Part shown: one piece after another, positions 32,271-44,816 of the stretch
Layout: each line of letters starts with the position of its first letter
Numbering within the stretch: the first letter of the stretch is position 1
DNA from: Topomyia yanbarensis
Taxonomy: Eukaryota > Arthropoda > Insecta > Diptera > Culicidae
NCBI RefSeq assembly: GCF_030247195.1
Contig: NC_080672.1
Span: 398,243,037 to 398,307,036, forward strand
Direction of reading: 5' to 3'
Length of the DNA: 64,000 bases
Made by a program: the position numbers and the translations under genes
Notes under the pieces: generated by a model
The model's database searches: none
What the model was told of the DNA's origin: nothing
The model's input: the letters and a program-made list of their open reading frames with translations, nothing else

Positions 32271-34030
32271 GTGCACTGTACTAAAGACATCCAAGCGAAA
32301 TATGACTATTTCCGTGTCGACAGTGAGAATTGTATCGATCCAGATTACCCCGTTGGGATGTTGGGATGAGTTTTCTGCGCAGGTTGTGAACTTCACAGGC
32401 ACCAGAGGATGAAGGATGAAATGCCTAACATAAAGTTTATTCTGTTTCAACGTATTTGAATTGTTGTAATTCTTGAATTTAAGGAGACTCCTTGTACCAT
32501 AACAATATGAAGCACTGTGTTGGTTGTAACAATGCTAGAGAGAAGATCCCCGTGTACATTGAAGATAGTGCAGTCGGGGTACGACTAAACGATCTGTCTC
32601 CAGTTACAACTGATGCCGGAATTCGTAAATTGTCGTAATATCTGTTAAGGAGGATAGATAGAGGATTTTCTTAGGTTTCCTGAGCGTCGTTCGAATGGTT
32701 AGAAAGAAATTGAAATATTCCTTTCTACGCGATCCTGCAACCTGACATAACCTATTTTCAGACCCTGATGTGAATGTCTTTCCAATAAAACTGTAGGGGA
32801 AAGAATGTAACAGTGGAACTATGAAAACGTATTGTTTTCATAGTTCCACTGTTACACTCTTTCCCCTATATTAACCGATATTTTCCATCATATTTCAGTC
32901 TCAATATACTGCCATTTCGTCTTCGGCCTGGAGTACCCAAATTTTCCAAATTGGCGATTGGCCGAAGTAAGAGCTTTTGCATTGACGAGATACTCAAGAA
33001 AAAGATTTTCTAACTTTAGAGTGAATTCCAGAATTATAAATATTTGATAATTATTTTTGCACTGTAAATAGTACCACCTTGCTTCGCGTGCGACACCGCC
33101 AACGTACCTCAACCACAAATTTTATAAAAAAAACTTTAAAAATAGCTTTTGTTTGTGGATAGGTGTAATATTCATACGGATGCTGAAAGCTCTTTTCACG
33201 TACTATCGAAGAATGTTATCATTCGCGGAATAGATTAAAAATCATCTTAAATAACACAAGATGTTCAAAATTAAGAAAGTCTACTTGGTATGCTCGAAAA
33301 CACATTATCTCCCACAACTTCTACGAAACAAAATGTTTTGCAACAAAAACACATTGGAACATGTGTTTCGTATTGCTTGAGGTACACAACGAGAAGCAGC
33401 GCTATATGTCTAATATAAACGGAGAAAAAGTGATTCCGCCAACTTGCCCCAAACTCAACTAGCTGCAAGCTCCCCTACTCGAAACATAAATCACAAAATT
33501 AATCCTTTACCCACACAAAATTGCTGTTTACTTGATTTAATATGTACTGTTTTTTAGTCTCGCCAGTCGAAGGCCACAAGCCCTGCGCCAGCTCGTACAG
33601 CTCCTGAAACGTTTGTTAGTGCTACTTACAGATTTCATTTCAATGGTAGTAAGTGTTTCATTCCTTCTACAAAAACTCGCTTACCGCTGCTAATCTCTTC
33701 CAACATTTCGACGCCACCGGGCGACCGTCTTATAGTAGAGATCTCTTTCATTCAATCCTCAATTTCCGTCGGAGTTTGTATATGAGACGCTCAAGGAGTT
33801 CTACAGGCTCGAATAACAACTATCTAAAGGAAAAAGACATTATATATCATTTTTTAAAAATTCCCTACTCCTATAATCAATTAAGACTGTCCGATTCTAA
33901 TGTAGAAACGCTAATGATGTGACCTTTAAGAATACGTCAGACAACCTTAATTGACTCCTCTAGACATCAGTTTGGCCTTACCAAGCCGTAACGCGGGTGG
34001 CGGCGTGAAAACCTGCGAATAGCGGTTGAG
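32271..34030. other. Intron segment without a supported gene
   Basis: AT-rich. ORFs of 65-89 codons (32187, 32888, 33271, 33653) have no recognisable feature. Contains the hairpin listed separately. Confidence 0.35.
32793..32869. repeat. Hairpin with 36-bp arms and a 5-nt loop
   Basis: 32793-32828 and 32834-32869 are reverse complements at 34 of 36 positions, around loop GTATT. The tip reads GTAGGGGAAAGAATGTAACA. The size is too small for an ordinary MITE; it may be a solo end duplicated in inverted orientation. Confidence 0.85.
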
Positions 34031-34045
34031 AACAGCTTGAAGCAA

Positions 34046-34180
34046 GGGGTGGGTGTAGCGTAGTTGGTAAATCGATTGCCTTGTACGCAGCGCACCTGGG
34101 TTCGAGTCCCGGAGATTTTTCTAACCCGAAGAGGCGAATGACCTTAAGGTTAAAACCTCTATAATCGAAACAAAAAAAAA
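34046..34180 (+). mobile_element. tRNA-derived SINE, Feilai-like, copy 2 (internal deletion)
   Basis: A box TAGCGTAGTTGG and B box GGTTCGAGTCC are intact. About 30 nt that follow the B box in copy 1 are missing. The tail GAATGACCTTAAGGTTAAAA and A run are present. A 10-bp target duplication CTTGAAGCAA flanks it exactly (34036-34045, 34181-34190). Confidence 0.9.
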
Positions 34181-34190
34181 CTTGAAGCAA

Positions 34191-35451
34191 CATCTGATGT
34201 TGCTCCAAATTTATATGATATCCAAGACTGACTTGTATAGTTCCAGCGACTCTAGTTTCCATACCTTACAAAACTAGACTCACTGTTCGCCATTCACCCA
34301 CATATACAAAAGCTATAAACTTAATTATTTTTAAGTGAAAATATTAAGAAATTAACTTCGCGCGATGTCCTTAAATTGGTAATAAATGTAAATGCGCCCC
34401 GCTACCGTAATAATCCTGAAAGTACACGTTGGAATAGGTTCTGATGGCACTGCAAACATTTCAATAATTTTAGGATCCTTGCAAAGTCTTTATAATAATC
34501 CATAATTTTCAATTGGGCATTCCGACAGAGTCGAACCGTTGCATGTATAAGTGACACACTTTCTTGTATATCTCATCGTTTATTGCTTCAAAAGACTTAA
34601 CTTTCACCACATCTACGAATCGCTTGCCAGATCAGAATTGTCTTGGTCATTTTGACAATTTCCCTTTTGCGCTTACTCTGGACGAAATGTCGAAAAATTC
34701 CGGTCCAGGAAGTTCAGCCAGCACGATGCAACGCGATTTGGCGATTAACTGGTTAACACATCTCCGGACACTGAGTTTACCGACTGTACACTGAGTTTAA
34801 TAAATATATTCTCGTTCCATGGTTTTTTGAACAAAAGAAACCGACATCTTGGATTTTGTAGCGTTAATCCAAATTGTAAGGTTTGGTAGGCGCTTGAATG
34901 TCTGAATGTGTAACATTCGTGGTAATCAAACAGCATATTCAAACTTATTATTTTAACGATATATCATACCATTGCTTATATCTGATAACTTTGATTTATT
35001 TGATTTGGAATTGTTTCCACTCGGTACCTTCTAAAACATCATTCAGGGTTTAATGACCATTTGGTTGCACTTATCCAGGTCCTTCAGAACTAATTAAATA
35101 GTAATAGGTTTCGTTCATTTCATTAACTGAATGGTCGCTTGGTGAAGGAAAATTTTCGTAAATTTTACATATTCAGTGTACAGTACACGAATGTTATAGT
35201 TGATAACGACATTATTTTTTGCGAATGAAACGAAATGATTTGTTTATTTTAATAAATGTTTGTGTATATTACGAACGATTTCATTGGTCGCACGAATTCA
35301 TTTCTTTCGTCTCAGGGAAGCTTTCGTATTTAATAGCATATTATTTTGACATTACTCCGGCAGAATATGAAATGAGCCCGATTTCTTCGTGAATTATCCC
35401 GGAGAGTGAAAAACTCAAACTTATTCATACAAAAACAACGAACAGTTCGCG
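34191..35451. other. Intron segment without a supported gene
   Basis: AT-rich sequence. Two TACACTGA / CAGTGTA-type motifs (about 34787 and 35178) could be ends of a short element, but the repeats are too short to support a call. Confidence 0.3.
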
Positions 35452-35754
35452 ATGGTTCAGCTGAATCTGATTGAATTCGCATTGCTCCGGATTCTGAATC
35501 AACTGGAAGCGAAAAAGGTTCACGAAATCTTCTTGAAACCGGCGGACATGCATACGGTACTAAATAATCAGACCGAGACCGTCGTGATGATCAACAATTA
35601 TCTGACGTATACACGGAAAAAAAATTGTTTCCAAAATCGTGAAGTGACGAGAATTCTGGAACAATCACGTTTTTACGTTACGAAAACAGGACCATTAATA
35701 AAAGTCATGCCTTTTATAATTATGTTCAGTTTCCCTTCAGTAACACCCGCATAA
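35452..35754 (+). CDS. Unidentified 100-codon ORF; first 53 codons stand out
   Basis: The start MVQLNLIEFALLRILNQLEA runs to about 35610 in GC-richer, codon-like sequence, unlike the AT-rich flanks. At about 35608 it meets TACACGGAAAAAAA, a motif common at mosquito transposon ends, and the rest is probably not original coding sequence. The leading part predicts an amphipathic helix. A weak resemblance to the first helix of bromodomains is only an impression. It could be a truncated exon, a captured gene piece, or chance. Confidence 0.25.
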   Translation: MVQLNLIEFALLRILNQLEAKKVHEIFLKPADMHTVLNNQTETVVMINNYLTYTRKKNCFQNREVTRILEQSRFYVTKTGPLIKVMPFIIMFSFPSVTPA

Positions 35755-35899
35755 CACTTTCATTAGTGGAAAGATTTGTTTTTGTTTTGTGAACTTCAGT
35801 CACGGTTTCCGTCAAGTTATTTCTAATTCGGTTCTCAGTACGCGAAGTAGTTCATAACTTTATGAACATTTATCATAAAACCAAAGGTTGACTCATGAT

Positions 35900-36360
35900 T
35901 TTTTTTCATAGATATAGGAACACTAGTTCACAAAATCAGAATATTCTGGCTATTTTTTACTAACTATTTCACGAAATTCTAAATATTATTCATGAGTCCA
36001 TTCAACCCTCGTGAACTAATTCATGATCCCTAATATAATAGTCACGATCCAATATCCGTGTTCATGAAATAGTTCACGAATTCATGAAATATTATTCAAA
36101 TATTCGTGAACCGGTTCATGACACTTAGTATAAGTCACAACTTACCATCCGTTTTCGTAAAGTAGTTCACGAAATCATGAAATATTATTCATGTATTCGT
36201 GAACTTGTTCGTGATTCCTAATATATTAGTTACGATCCAATATCCGTGCTCTTGAAATAGTTCACGAAATCATAAAATAGTATTCATGTATTCGTGAACT
36301 GATTCATGATTCCTGGTACATGATTTACGATCTATCTAGTATCTATTTGCATGCTTGTGA
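35900..36360 (+). repeat. Satellite of about 94-105-bp period
   Basis: TTCACGAA recurs at 35968, 36073, 36166 and about 36261. Units share GAAATATTATTCATGTATTC, GTGAACTxGTTCATGAT and CGATCCAATATCCGT. It is rich in short inverted pairs (TTCATGAA, GTTCACGAA). Confidence 0.85.
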
Positions 36361-36739
36361 TATTTAAAAGATATCCCTAATCATTAACAATTTCATGCAA
36401 CATGGTAATGATTTTTTTACGTGAACTCTTTCACAAAATTTGGAGTATTTTTTGTGGAATCATTTTTGTTCCATTTACTTTTTCATGAAATACCCAGCTG
36501 CTAGCGAAGAGTCATAGGTACGAGCTTTAGATATAAAAAAATATTAGGGCCTCGAACATCGTTATTGATTTGATAAAGTTCTTTGTGTTGTCCAGACAGA
36601 AAACGAAAACTGAACTGAGAACCTTAAATAGTGTGCGTGATATAGTTCACAGAACCAGATATCGCGAATGAGTCTTATTTTATGATCTGGTTCATATTGT
36701 CACATTGTTCCGAGTAAAAAACCGTTAGTAACCAAAAAA

Positions 36740-37060
36740 TAATAGATAAGGCGAAGAGAATTTACGAAAATCGTGACTAAGAAATCATGAACACAAATCA
36801 CACAACTCGTAACAAAAATATTTAAAACCGAGACAAAGATCCTGAAATCATGAACATGAATCACTCTACTCATGACTAAAATATCACGATAACGTGAATA
36901 GAAAATACGAGCATCGCGACTAAAATCTTGAAATCATGAACTTTAATCCCGCTAACGTCATGAGAATTCACAAGAATCGCGAATAAGCTCTTGAAATCAT
37001 GAACAATAATTGACTGTCGACCCAAATCGTATTTCCAAATCATGAACAAGAATCACAACA
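36740..37060 (+). repeat. Irregular array of GAAATCATGAAC units
   Basis: GAAATCATGAAC occurs at 36781, 36844, 36930 and 36993, with a variant near 37036 (spacings 63, 86, 63). It is related in vocabulary to the preceding satellite and is probably part of the same element. Confidence 0.7.
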
Positions 37061-37600
37061 AAAACTAAATATATCCAGGGAACAACCACAGTAACCCAAC
37101 CAAACATTCTAATGTAACACCATGTATATATTCGGGGTGAACTGGTTTTTAGAAAACATAAATAGTTTCATGAATACGAGGTTTATTATTCATTATTTCA
37201 GGAACTTGGTAACGGTTTTTGAAAATCGTTCAGTTCACGAAATCGTGACCTTTTTATCATGAATTTATGAACGGAACATGGACCATATTCAACCTCTATT
37301 GAAGCTCTTTTGACGTTGACGGTTTGACGAATAGTGCCCGTAAATATTATTAAGACTTTCGTATATTGCAGCGAACCATTCGTTTGCCTAATGAAGTCGA
37401 ATAGTAATAGGCTAACGAAAGTTGTTTCGTGGTTTTTACGAAAAAATCGAAATGAAAAATAATAGTATTTCAATAGAAGTACGAATGATTCATTATATGT
37501 ATATTATATTTACGAATATATTCTATCAGTGTATAGTTTTAAACCTACTCCGAAGCAAAATCTTCTGGCCACAACCTTGATAAATTAGCAATCTGTTTAC
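37061..37600. other. AT-rich stretch after the satellites
   Basis: No gene. The 91-codon minus-strand ORF at 37198-37473 has no recognisable feature. A TATCAGTGTATAG motif at about 37525 could be the right edge of the satellite-bearing element. Confidence 0.3.
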
Positions 37601-40440
37601 AAAATTGACTCGCAGCAATCTGTTTTTTATGAGTACCTGACACTGCATGAGCGTGAAGTGTGTCTAGGTCGAATCTAGTGAACGATGAGATAGGATGGGC
37701 TAAACGCCTTCCGACTCTGCACTTTACTCAACAACGAAAGCTAAATGGCACCCGTTTCGACTGCCTAGCTGACCATTCCTTGCAACCCCATCGCCTTCTA
37801 CGCTATCTACCGCAACAAGTTAAATTCTTCCGCTGCTGGTTGCTGTGGCAAAGTACACAACGCCGCGACGAGCGATAACCCGCAAACACGCGTGACTCTG
37901 TTCGCTCTTGTCGGCTCCTGTCCGCTCTCTGTAGGACAGAAAGCAATTTTTTCGTTCAACATATTTCTACTGTTTTATTGTCGCTACTATTATATCATCT
38001 ATTTGCTTTTATCGCAGTCTGTGCTGTCTAAATACGGATTCGACGAGAGCGTCCCAACCCTACCTAAGCTTTCGCGGTTCAAGTGATTGCAATTCCCATA
38101 CCATGCCGCGCAACCGCCCGGAACCTTCCACGCAACGCCACGATCGATGATTGCAAATAGTTTCGCTCGTTTCGGTTAGTCAGCCGCGATCACACCGTCG
38201 TCGTGGGTACAAATAATAAAAAGTGGAACCATCAGTACCGATTATTTATATGCAGATTGTGGTTCCGTTCAGCGCTGCCTACTCGTGTCACATATATGTA
38301 CATATAGCAGTACATTCCTATATATGTACGATCGACTGTATGTAACACCGCGAAATTGTGTTGTTGTTGTTGTTGTTTTTTTTTCGTTGCTCGTTCTGAG
38401 GCAACTAAGTGGCTCTTCTTTCAACGGGAGGTAATAAGAAGTAAACGCGACGAAGAAAATTAAATTTGCGATAACGTCTTTTTCATTCGCTCTATGCCCA
38501 CATCGCGATACAGGAAAGCACCGCCGAATCGACGACGGTGACTTACTCATTCGCGGTGTCATTCATGCGATGGTGTTCATCAGTTCGCAAGTGTGGTGCG
38601 GTGGCGTAGCGAGAGTGCTGTTTCTAGGCTTGAATTTTTGGAATTTTAGATATATGCGAAACACGGTTAGGTACGTTTTCTGAGTAAACGTTACGTTGAT
38701 TTTCCGGCAGCGAAATCTACTGCCAGGCATTTACTTGCTTTTTTTGTTCATTTTTAATACGAAGTGACTAGTGATGCAACGAAAACAAAAATTAGAGAGC
38801 AAACCCACATTTGCAGGTCACCGATACGTCCCTGACGGGGTCTTCATTAGTTCGCAAACACACAGTCGAGGCGAGCGCGGATTCTTCCATTGTCACTGTG
38901 TCGCTGTTGTGACGTCCGTCCGAGCGCCAGTTGTTGTCAACCTATCCAGCAAACGCGGTAAACCGTGCCGAGGTTTGGCCTCTGCTCGACGCAGCACTGG
39001 TTGGCAATCCCTGACAAATTGAAACATTGATATTCTTATCAAAATACGAAAACGCTACATTTGAATTCAGTTCAGCTCAGCTTTTTCCGCCGTGAAGCTG
39101 CTCGTGTTCAGTCGTTCCGCGATTTATTTTGTTTCTACTGCTACTGGTGCAGCTGTTACTGCCGCTTTCGGAGCAGAAGACGATCGAGAAGTGTTTTAAA
39201 TTTGGGCGAGTAAACCAAGTGCGTTGCATTCTGTGCTGCTATTTTTACGCTTTCTCGGTTCTTCGAGCTAACATTCAAGCAAAGGTCCTTACGCTTTATT
39301 TTTCCTGCTGGCTACAGTTGAACTTCGGAATTCCCCTGCGCCATTTTTGACAGTTCTCCAAAGTCGGCGGCTTAGCGAAATCACTGATTCGTTTCGTTAT
39401 CAATATTTTTTTTTGCGCTCACTCAACCTGCTATCAAACTGTGTGGCGTGATGGGTTCCAAAAATTAATCACCTAAAGTACGGAGCGCTGACAGAAAAGG
39501 GAAAAAATCGCCTGAATCAATAAGCGAACGGTGCACACATACGGCAGCTGTGAAGCACTGGTTGGCGGGGAAACCAGTCTGCCTCATCATCGTCGTCTTG
39601 TGTTGATAGTGTTATCTGTGTCGACCAGCGCTAGTCGCGATAAGCGCAGTCCTAGGTTTAAAACCCCAAAGCATACCGATTCGAGTGCCTGAGCGTGCTG
39701 ACGACAGTCGACCGACGCCAGCCGACTTGGTGAATGTATACGGTGCAGGCCCTTAACGTGACAGACTGAATAATGGTCAAACGAACAAACTATACACACA
39801 ATAGTTGCGCGGCTTAAGGTTCAATTGACAAACGGAAGACAGTAAGTGTAAAGTGTGTGTGGCGGTCGCATTTCGACCCTAAGTGGTGTCATCATCGGAC
39901 AGCGGAATCGAATCAAATAATATCGTCGTCAGTGCCTGCGTCGCGTCGCCGCCCGCCCGCCGTTACCAACTGACATGCGATGTAATCACTCCTGGTCTGT
40001 TCGGTGCCAGTGCGAATATAAACATTCAGTGTGCGCGATAGGAAAAGAGAGTGAAAAATAACTACGCGTATAAAATTAGCAAAACGAGTGTACCTACTAG
40101 ACACGGACAATCGCGCGAGATACGAGCGGGAAACACGACGACGATGATTAAGACAACCGATGCGCGCTACCGGCGACATTGTGCGCTGACGCTGATTTCC
40201 CTAACTAACTGTGTGATATAGATACCTACATAGTTTGTTCAGCGCAGTAGTAACTAGAGTAGCATAGATAGCGGTATCCGAGATTGGCAAACTATGTGTG
40301 TATGTATGCGAATAGGGCACGGGTCGGAGTGAATGCTGTACATAAACGTTTTAGCCAGTTTCGCGTTTAAAAATATACGACAAATCTGTACATGTCAGTG
40401 AATAACATACCATTCGGCAGTCGCGTTGGTAGATTTTCGA
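37601..40440. other. GC-richer, repeat-poor island inside the large intron
   Basis: Nearly 2.8 kb without visible transposon ends. It contains TCAGT-type initiator motifs (for example TTCAGTC with A at 39110 and ATCAGTT with A at 38582), a GTTGTT run (about 38361-38378), and a GTAAGTGT donor-like site at 39842. I found no downstream promoter element at the expected spacing and no proven coding exon. It could be an internal promoter and 5' UTR exon of the host gene or another regulatory region. Confidence 0.35.
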
Positions 40441-40950
40441 GTGGTTTTCCCTCGGTCAAACCCCATCACGGTCAGCTGAGCTAGCACGGTGGGTTCGACT
40501 TTCCTGTTGGTAATGCATTTGTTTTATCGAATCAGCCTGAAACAGTGTTTGTGTAAACTTGCCTTCCCAGAAGGTGCCCAGTAGATCGTTGGTTATCCTT
40601 GCAATTGTTAATTTTTTTACGAAATAAGTTGCTGTTGTTTTTGTCCCTTGACTTTTCCTCGTTATTATGAATTGAATCAATTTGATATCTTCTTCCTCTT
40701 TATCCTGGAGCGTGTTCATTCCAAACAGGGCTGGAATTGAACATAAATCTTTCGGAGAATTTATCGAAAAAATGTTGAAGTCGCTTGAACCAGTATAGCA
40801 AAAATAATTAGATTAAATGAAATAAACTTGAGAGGAAAAATAGAATCGAAAAGCTGCGAAAATTAGTAGTAATTTATGTTTTATGAAATCTGTACGAACG
40901 ACAGTAAAAAAGAATTCACCAAAAATGATGCTGATAAGATCAGTATACTC
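40441..40950. other. Intron segment without a supported gene
   Basis: AT-rich; only an 87-codon minus-strand ORF (40456-40719) with no recognisable feature. Confidence 0.35.

Positions 40951-40952
<2 letters not shown>

Positions 40953-40981
<29 letters not shown>
40953..40981 (-). repeat. Simple-repeat 3' tail of the LINE
   Basis: Seven TTTA units on the + strand, which are TAAA units at the 3' end of the minus-strand element. Short tandem tails are common in CR1/Jockey-related LINEs and fix the 3' end here. Confidence 0.8.
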
Positions 40982-41108
40982 GTTTAATAGATCAACAGGC
41001 ATATCAAAGCCCCAATGATGTTGGCCTAAATACTAATCTTATTTCTAATAATCTAGTCGCACATAAAAACAATAATCATACAATAATTACAAACAAAGAA
41101 TAAAAAGG

Positions 41109-44107
41109 TCAAGTGTTGTTAACGAATTGATTAAACAATCTGGAGAAACGTATACGCAGAGTTTGTCGAGAAACGTTGAAATCAAATGCTGGAGCTACCT
41201 GGTTAAAGATTCGTTGCAGACCACCGATGGCTCCATACATACTATAATTTGTGCGTCGGAATGGCAATCGGAACATAATGTTGTTACTTAGTGCTCGAGG
41301 TGCGACGTTTTTGTTGATTTGTTTCAAAATAGCTGGGGCATATATACGGCCTTGCAAAGTGTCAGCGATGAACAAAGCTCTTGCGGTATTCCTTCGAACA
41401 TATAGGGGCTCTAGTTGAATCAGCTGACATCGGCTTTCATAGCTAGGTAGTCGGATAGGATCTCTCCACGGCAATCTACGGAGCGCGAAACGTAAAAAGC
41501 GACGCTGCACACTTTCAATTCTTTCAACGCCATTATGATAGTTCGGGCTCCACACTTCAGGGCAATATTCTAGAATTAAACGTAAGTTGGGAATCCAGAA
41601 TCACTCCCAGATCCTTCACGTGACGGACACGTTCGATATCTGTTTCTAGTAGATGGTAGTTAGAATAAATCGAATTCTTCTTTCGTGAAAAAGATATAAC
41701 CGAGCACTTCTTCGGGTTTACATACATGCGGTTCGTATTGCACCAATCAGCAAAGACTTGAAGCTGCTGTTGGAGAACTCTGCAATCTTCAATTGAACGA
41801 ATTAGGCGAAAAATCTTGAGGTCATCCGCGAAGGATAATCGTGGAGTCGTCAAAATTAGATGTACTTCATTGAAGTATATCAGAAACATCAACGGTCTCA
41901 AGTGGCTTCCTTGAGGTATTCCAGATGTAGAAGTAAATGTAGGGGCCTGGCATTCTTCTATGACAACCGCTATCTCTCGGTCAGTGAGGTAGGATCGAAA
42001 CCATTGCAAAATACTACCATTTATTCCAAATCTCCATTTCTGCTATTGCGATATCGTGGTTTATCTTGTCAAAAGCGGCAGATAAGTCGGTGTAAACAAC
42101 GTCGGTTTGAGCGCGATGTTCCATACTGTCTGTTATGAAGGATGTTAAACATAATAGGTTAGACGCAGTTGACCGTCCAGACGTGAAGCCGTGTTGATCG
42201 TCACTTAGGTACTGCTTACAGTGAGCCTGAAGAGGTTCCATAATCACAAGCTCGAACAACTAGTTATTGACGTCTCGCTTATTGCCCTTTTTATGGACTG
42301 GGAACATGTTCGCTGATTTCCAGCAAGATGGAAAAATACCTCTGTCAATAGATGTTCGAAAGATGTGAAGAAGCGTCGGGTCCCGGACTGAAGGATGATT
42401 TAAGTCGAGAGGAAGCTCTGGTAATCATCGTTGCATTGACATCGATAGCACCCAGAGTTTGACCCACAAGTGGAGCTCTGCTAGCGGCGAGTTTGATTTG
42501 CTCAATAGTTAATTCCTCATCTGTGATCACATTCGCGATTTTTTCCGAAAAAAGTGCACATATATCTCGTGATGTGGAAACTGTGTTACCATTGAAAGTT
42601 ATAGACGACGGCAGTCCAGATTCCTTGCGCTGCTCGTTCACATATTTCCAGAAACGTTTTGGATGCGACTTGAGATTACGCTGAATATTTTGCTGATATC
42701 GATAGAAACAGTTTTGACTGGCTCGTTTGTACGCATGGTTGAGACTGACATAATAGTCTCTGAGTGATATTGTACGATACTTGGAAAACCTCCGCAGGGC
42801 AGCTCTCTTGATAGACTTCAACCGTCGCAATGTACTCGTTTGTCATGGAGGGCCGGTTTGTCGATGGTGAACTTTCCTCGGAACGTGCCTGTCAATAACG
42901 TACACCAGAACGTTGGAAAAAGTTTGAACTGTGGATTCGACATCTTCGAAGTCCAAAATATTTTCCCAATCGATGGTGGAAAAAAAGTCTGTGATACTAC
43001 GATGGTCGGCTTTACGGAAATCGTAGGTGACAGAAAGTGGTGAAATATCGAAATCATGCACCACAGTGTTGTCAATCGTAGCGATCAATGGAGGATGATG
43101 CATTACTGGTTTTACTAGAGGAGAGGGCGTCATCACTGTTGATTTGTAGTAACGTGGCTGAGCTATAGCTGTCAAGTAGCCTCACTGCCCCTGGGTGGAG
43201 TACGGAATGGTCCGAATCCGGATAAAGGAATCCGTTGCGGGTAGACTTCCATGAAATGCTGGGAAGATTAAAATCTCCTAGTACCATGATCTCATCAACT
43301 GCGTTAGCGTTTTCGTGGATAGTAAAAAGAGAGCTGCAGTGTGCTTCAACATATTCGATATCACGAGCGCGGTCGGGTGGAGCATACAACGCACACAAGT
43401 ACAACTTACGGTCGCCAAGCTCGATAATCGTCCAAACCTGCTCTAGGCAAGCCCAAGAAATGTTCTCGACAATTTTTGCCTTCAAACTGGTATTAACTAC
43501 GTCGCCTCCGGTGGATTTTCGGCTATTGCTAGGGCTCCGGTCGCAACGAAACATCTCGAATCCAGTACCGAACACCTGACTGGAAAGCGTCATCATCGAC
43601 AATAATGTCAAAATTCTTATCGGATATTGCAAGGCGGTATTGCTCGACGATTGAGTTGCTACCACCAACATTTTGGTGATATAACAGCAGTTTATCCCGT
43701 CGTTGACCAAGGCTGGAAATCGAAGAGCTTTGAGGCAAGGAAGAGCTCACAGATGTATTGTACTTGCCTGAAATAGGTACCTCATGTAAACAGCAGCGGT
43801 TCGCTGGAAGGAGGAGCGGCATCTGGTGCTGGTACGACGCAATTAACGGAGAATTGGAATCGGCGAACATTTCAGCGCTTGAATTATTCTGAATGGATGG
43901 GTACTTGCCGTAGTAGGAAGTTTGGAAGTTTCTCCACTCCCGTATACAGGACCGGGACGACTGGTGAACGTTGGCTGCAGTCGCTGGACTGTGTAGGGGG
44001 GTGGGGGGAGGGGGCGGAACGAGGGCTTCCATAATACAAGCTGCGGTGCATCCCGGTATCCTATTAACGAAATCTATCCTGCTTTGGCTAGTCGAAATTG
44101 AATTCAC
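41109..44107 (-). pseudogene. LINE ORF2 remnant: endonuclease and reverse transcriptase
   Basis: In order on the minus strand: Pro- and Ser-rich leader and LLLYHQNVGG (44107-43529), endonuclease with IMVLGDFNLPSISW (43710-43072), linker (42830-42345, ending FSPGPD), RT with DDQHGFTSGRSTASN and YTDLSAAFDKINHD (42259-42014), SGIPQGSHL and FADD (42009-41557), and the C-terminal domain (41555-41109) with RRFLRFALRRLPWRDP. The TETW segment expected after FDIIV is missing, so there is a small deletion as well as frameshifts. Stops separate nearly every piece. Confidence 0.85.
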
Positions 44108-44816
44108 GAAGGAGTACTCCAGTGGGCCAAGTGGACGGTTTGAGTGCAGTATCCTTTAGCTCACTCGGAAGCTCAACTCGGAACAAGACGAAATTGCGCT
44201 TCGTGAGATCGGTGTCTTTTTTGACGATCAAAATTGTTTTGGGTGTGTCGCTTATACCGAGGCATTCTTGGGTCATAGCAACAATCTCCTCCACTGTATG
44301 GCTCGGGTCGAGGCGACTCAGATAGACCCAGAACTGATCCCGTGCATCAGAAACTGTTCTGATTTCTCGCTGAATGGCTCTAGTACCACAGACAGCGGCT
44401 GCGGTGGCGCGAATTTTTGCATTATTCTCACGACTTCGTTTTGGAGTGGGCAGGTCCTCCGGAAGTCGCTTCACAAACAGCCCCCTTTGATTTAAAGAGC
44501 CAGAATTAGCCGGAAAGTGAGTCTCAATGCGACTCGAGAGATTTGATACGACTGCGTTTAGATTGTCTACTGCCTCACATAACTTGTTTGTGTCCACGAT
44601 AGGAGCAGCGGAATCGGTTGCTGCACCCATGTGTTGAAACAGCAAACATAATCGACACACAGCCAGTACAGATTCTTATTGAAGCTAGACATTAAGTCTA
44701 GTGCAGATCGCTGCATACCAAGAATACAAGTGCGGTGGAAAACCGCAAAGGCCTCGGCATGCAATTCTCTCAATCCCGTTAACGGGAAAATTGCATGACT
44801 TGCAACTCATACTCAT
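44088..44816 (-). pseudogene. LINE ORF1 remnant with PHD finger
   Basis: Starts at the ATG at 44816 with MSMSCKSCNFPVNGIERIAC, giving C-x2-C and C-x3-C pairs, then after a frameshift (about 44730) an H-x2-C pair and later WLCVDYVCC, completing a PHD-like set. The frame at 44088-44660 continues with a helical acidic part, a basic segment (PTPKRSRENNAKIRA) and a small RRM-like region with FWVYLSRLDPS and FVLFRVELPSE. The frameshift destroys it. Confidence 0.8.

Noticed and set aside
34787..35183. Possible 400-bp element with TACACTGA / CAGTGTA ends
   Set aside because: The inverted match is only about 7 bp and no target duplication is visible.
39107..39141. Complete Inr plus DPE core promoter at 39110
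   Set aside because: The +28 to +32 bases (ACTGC) do not fit the DPE consensus; only the Inr-like core is present.
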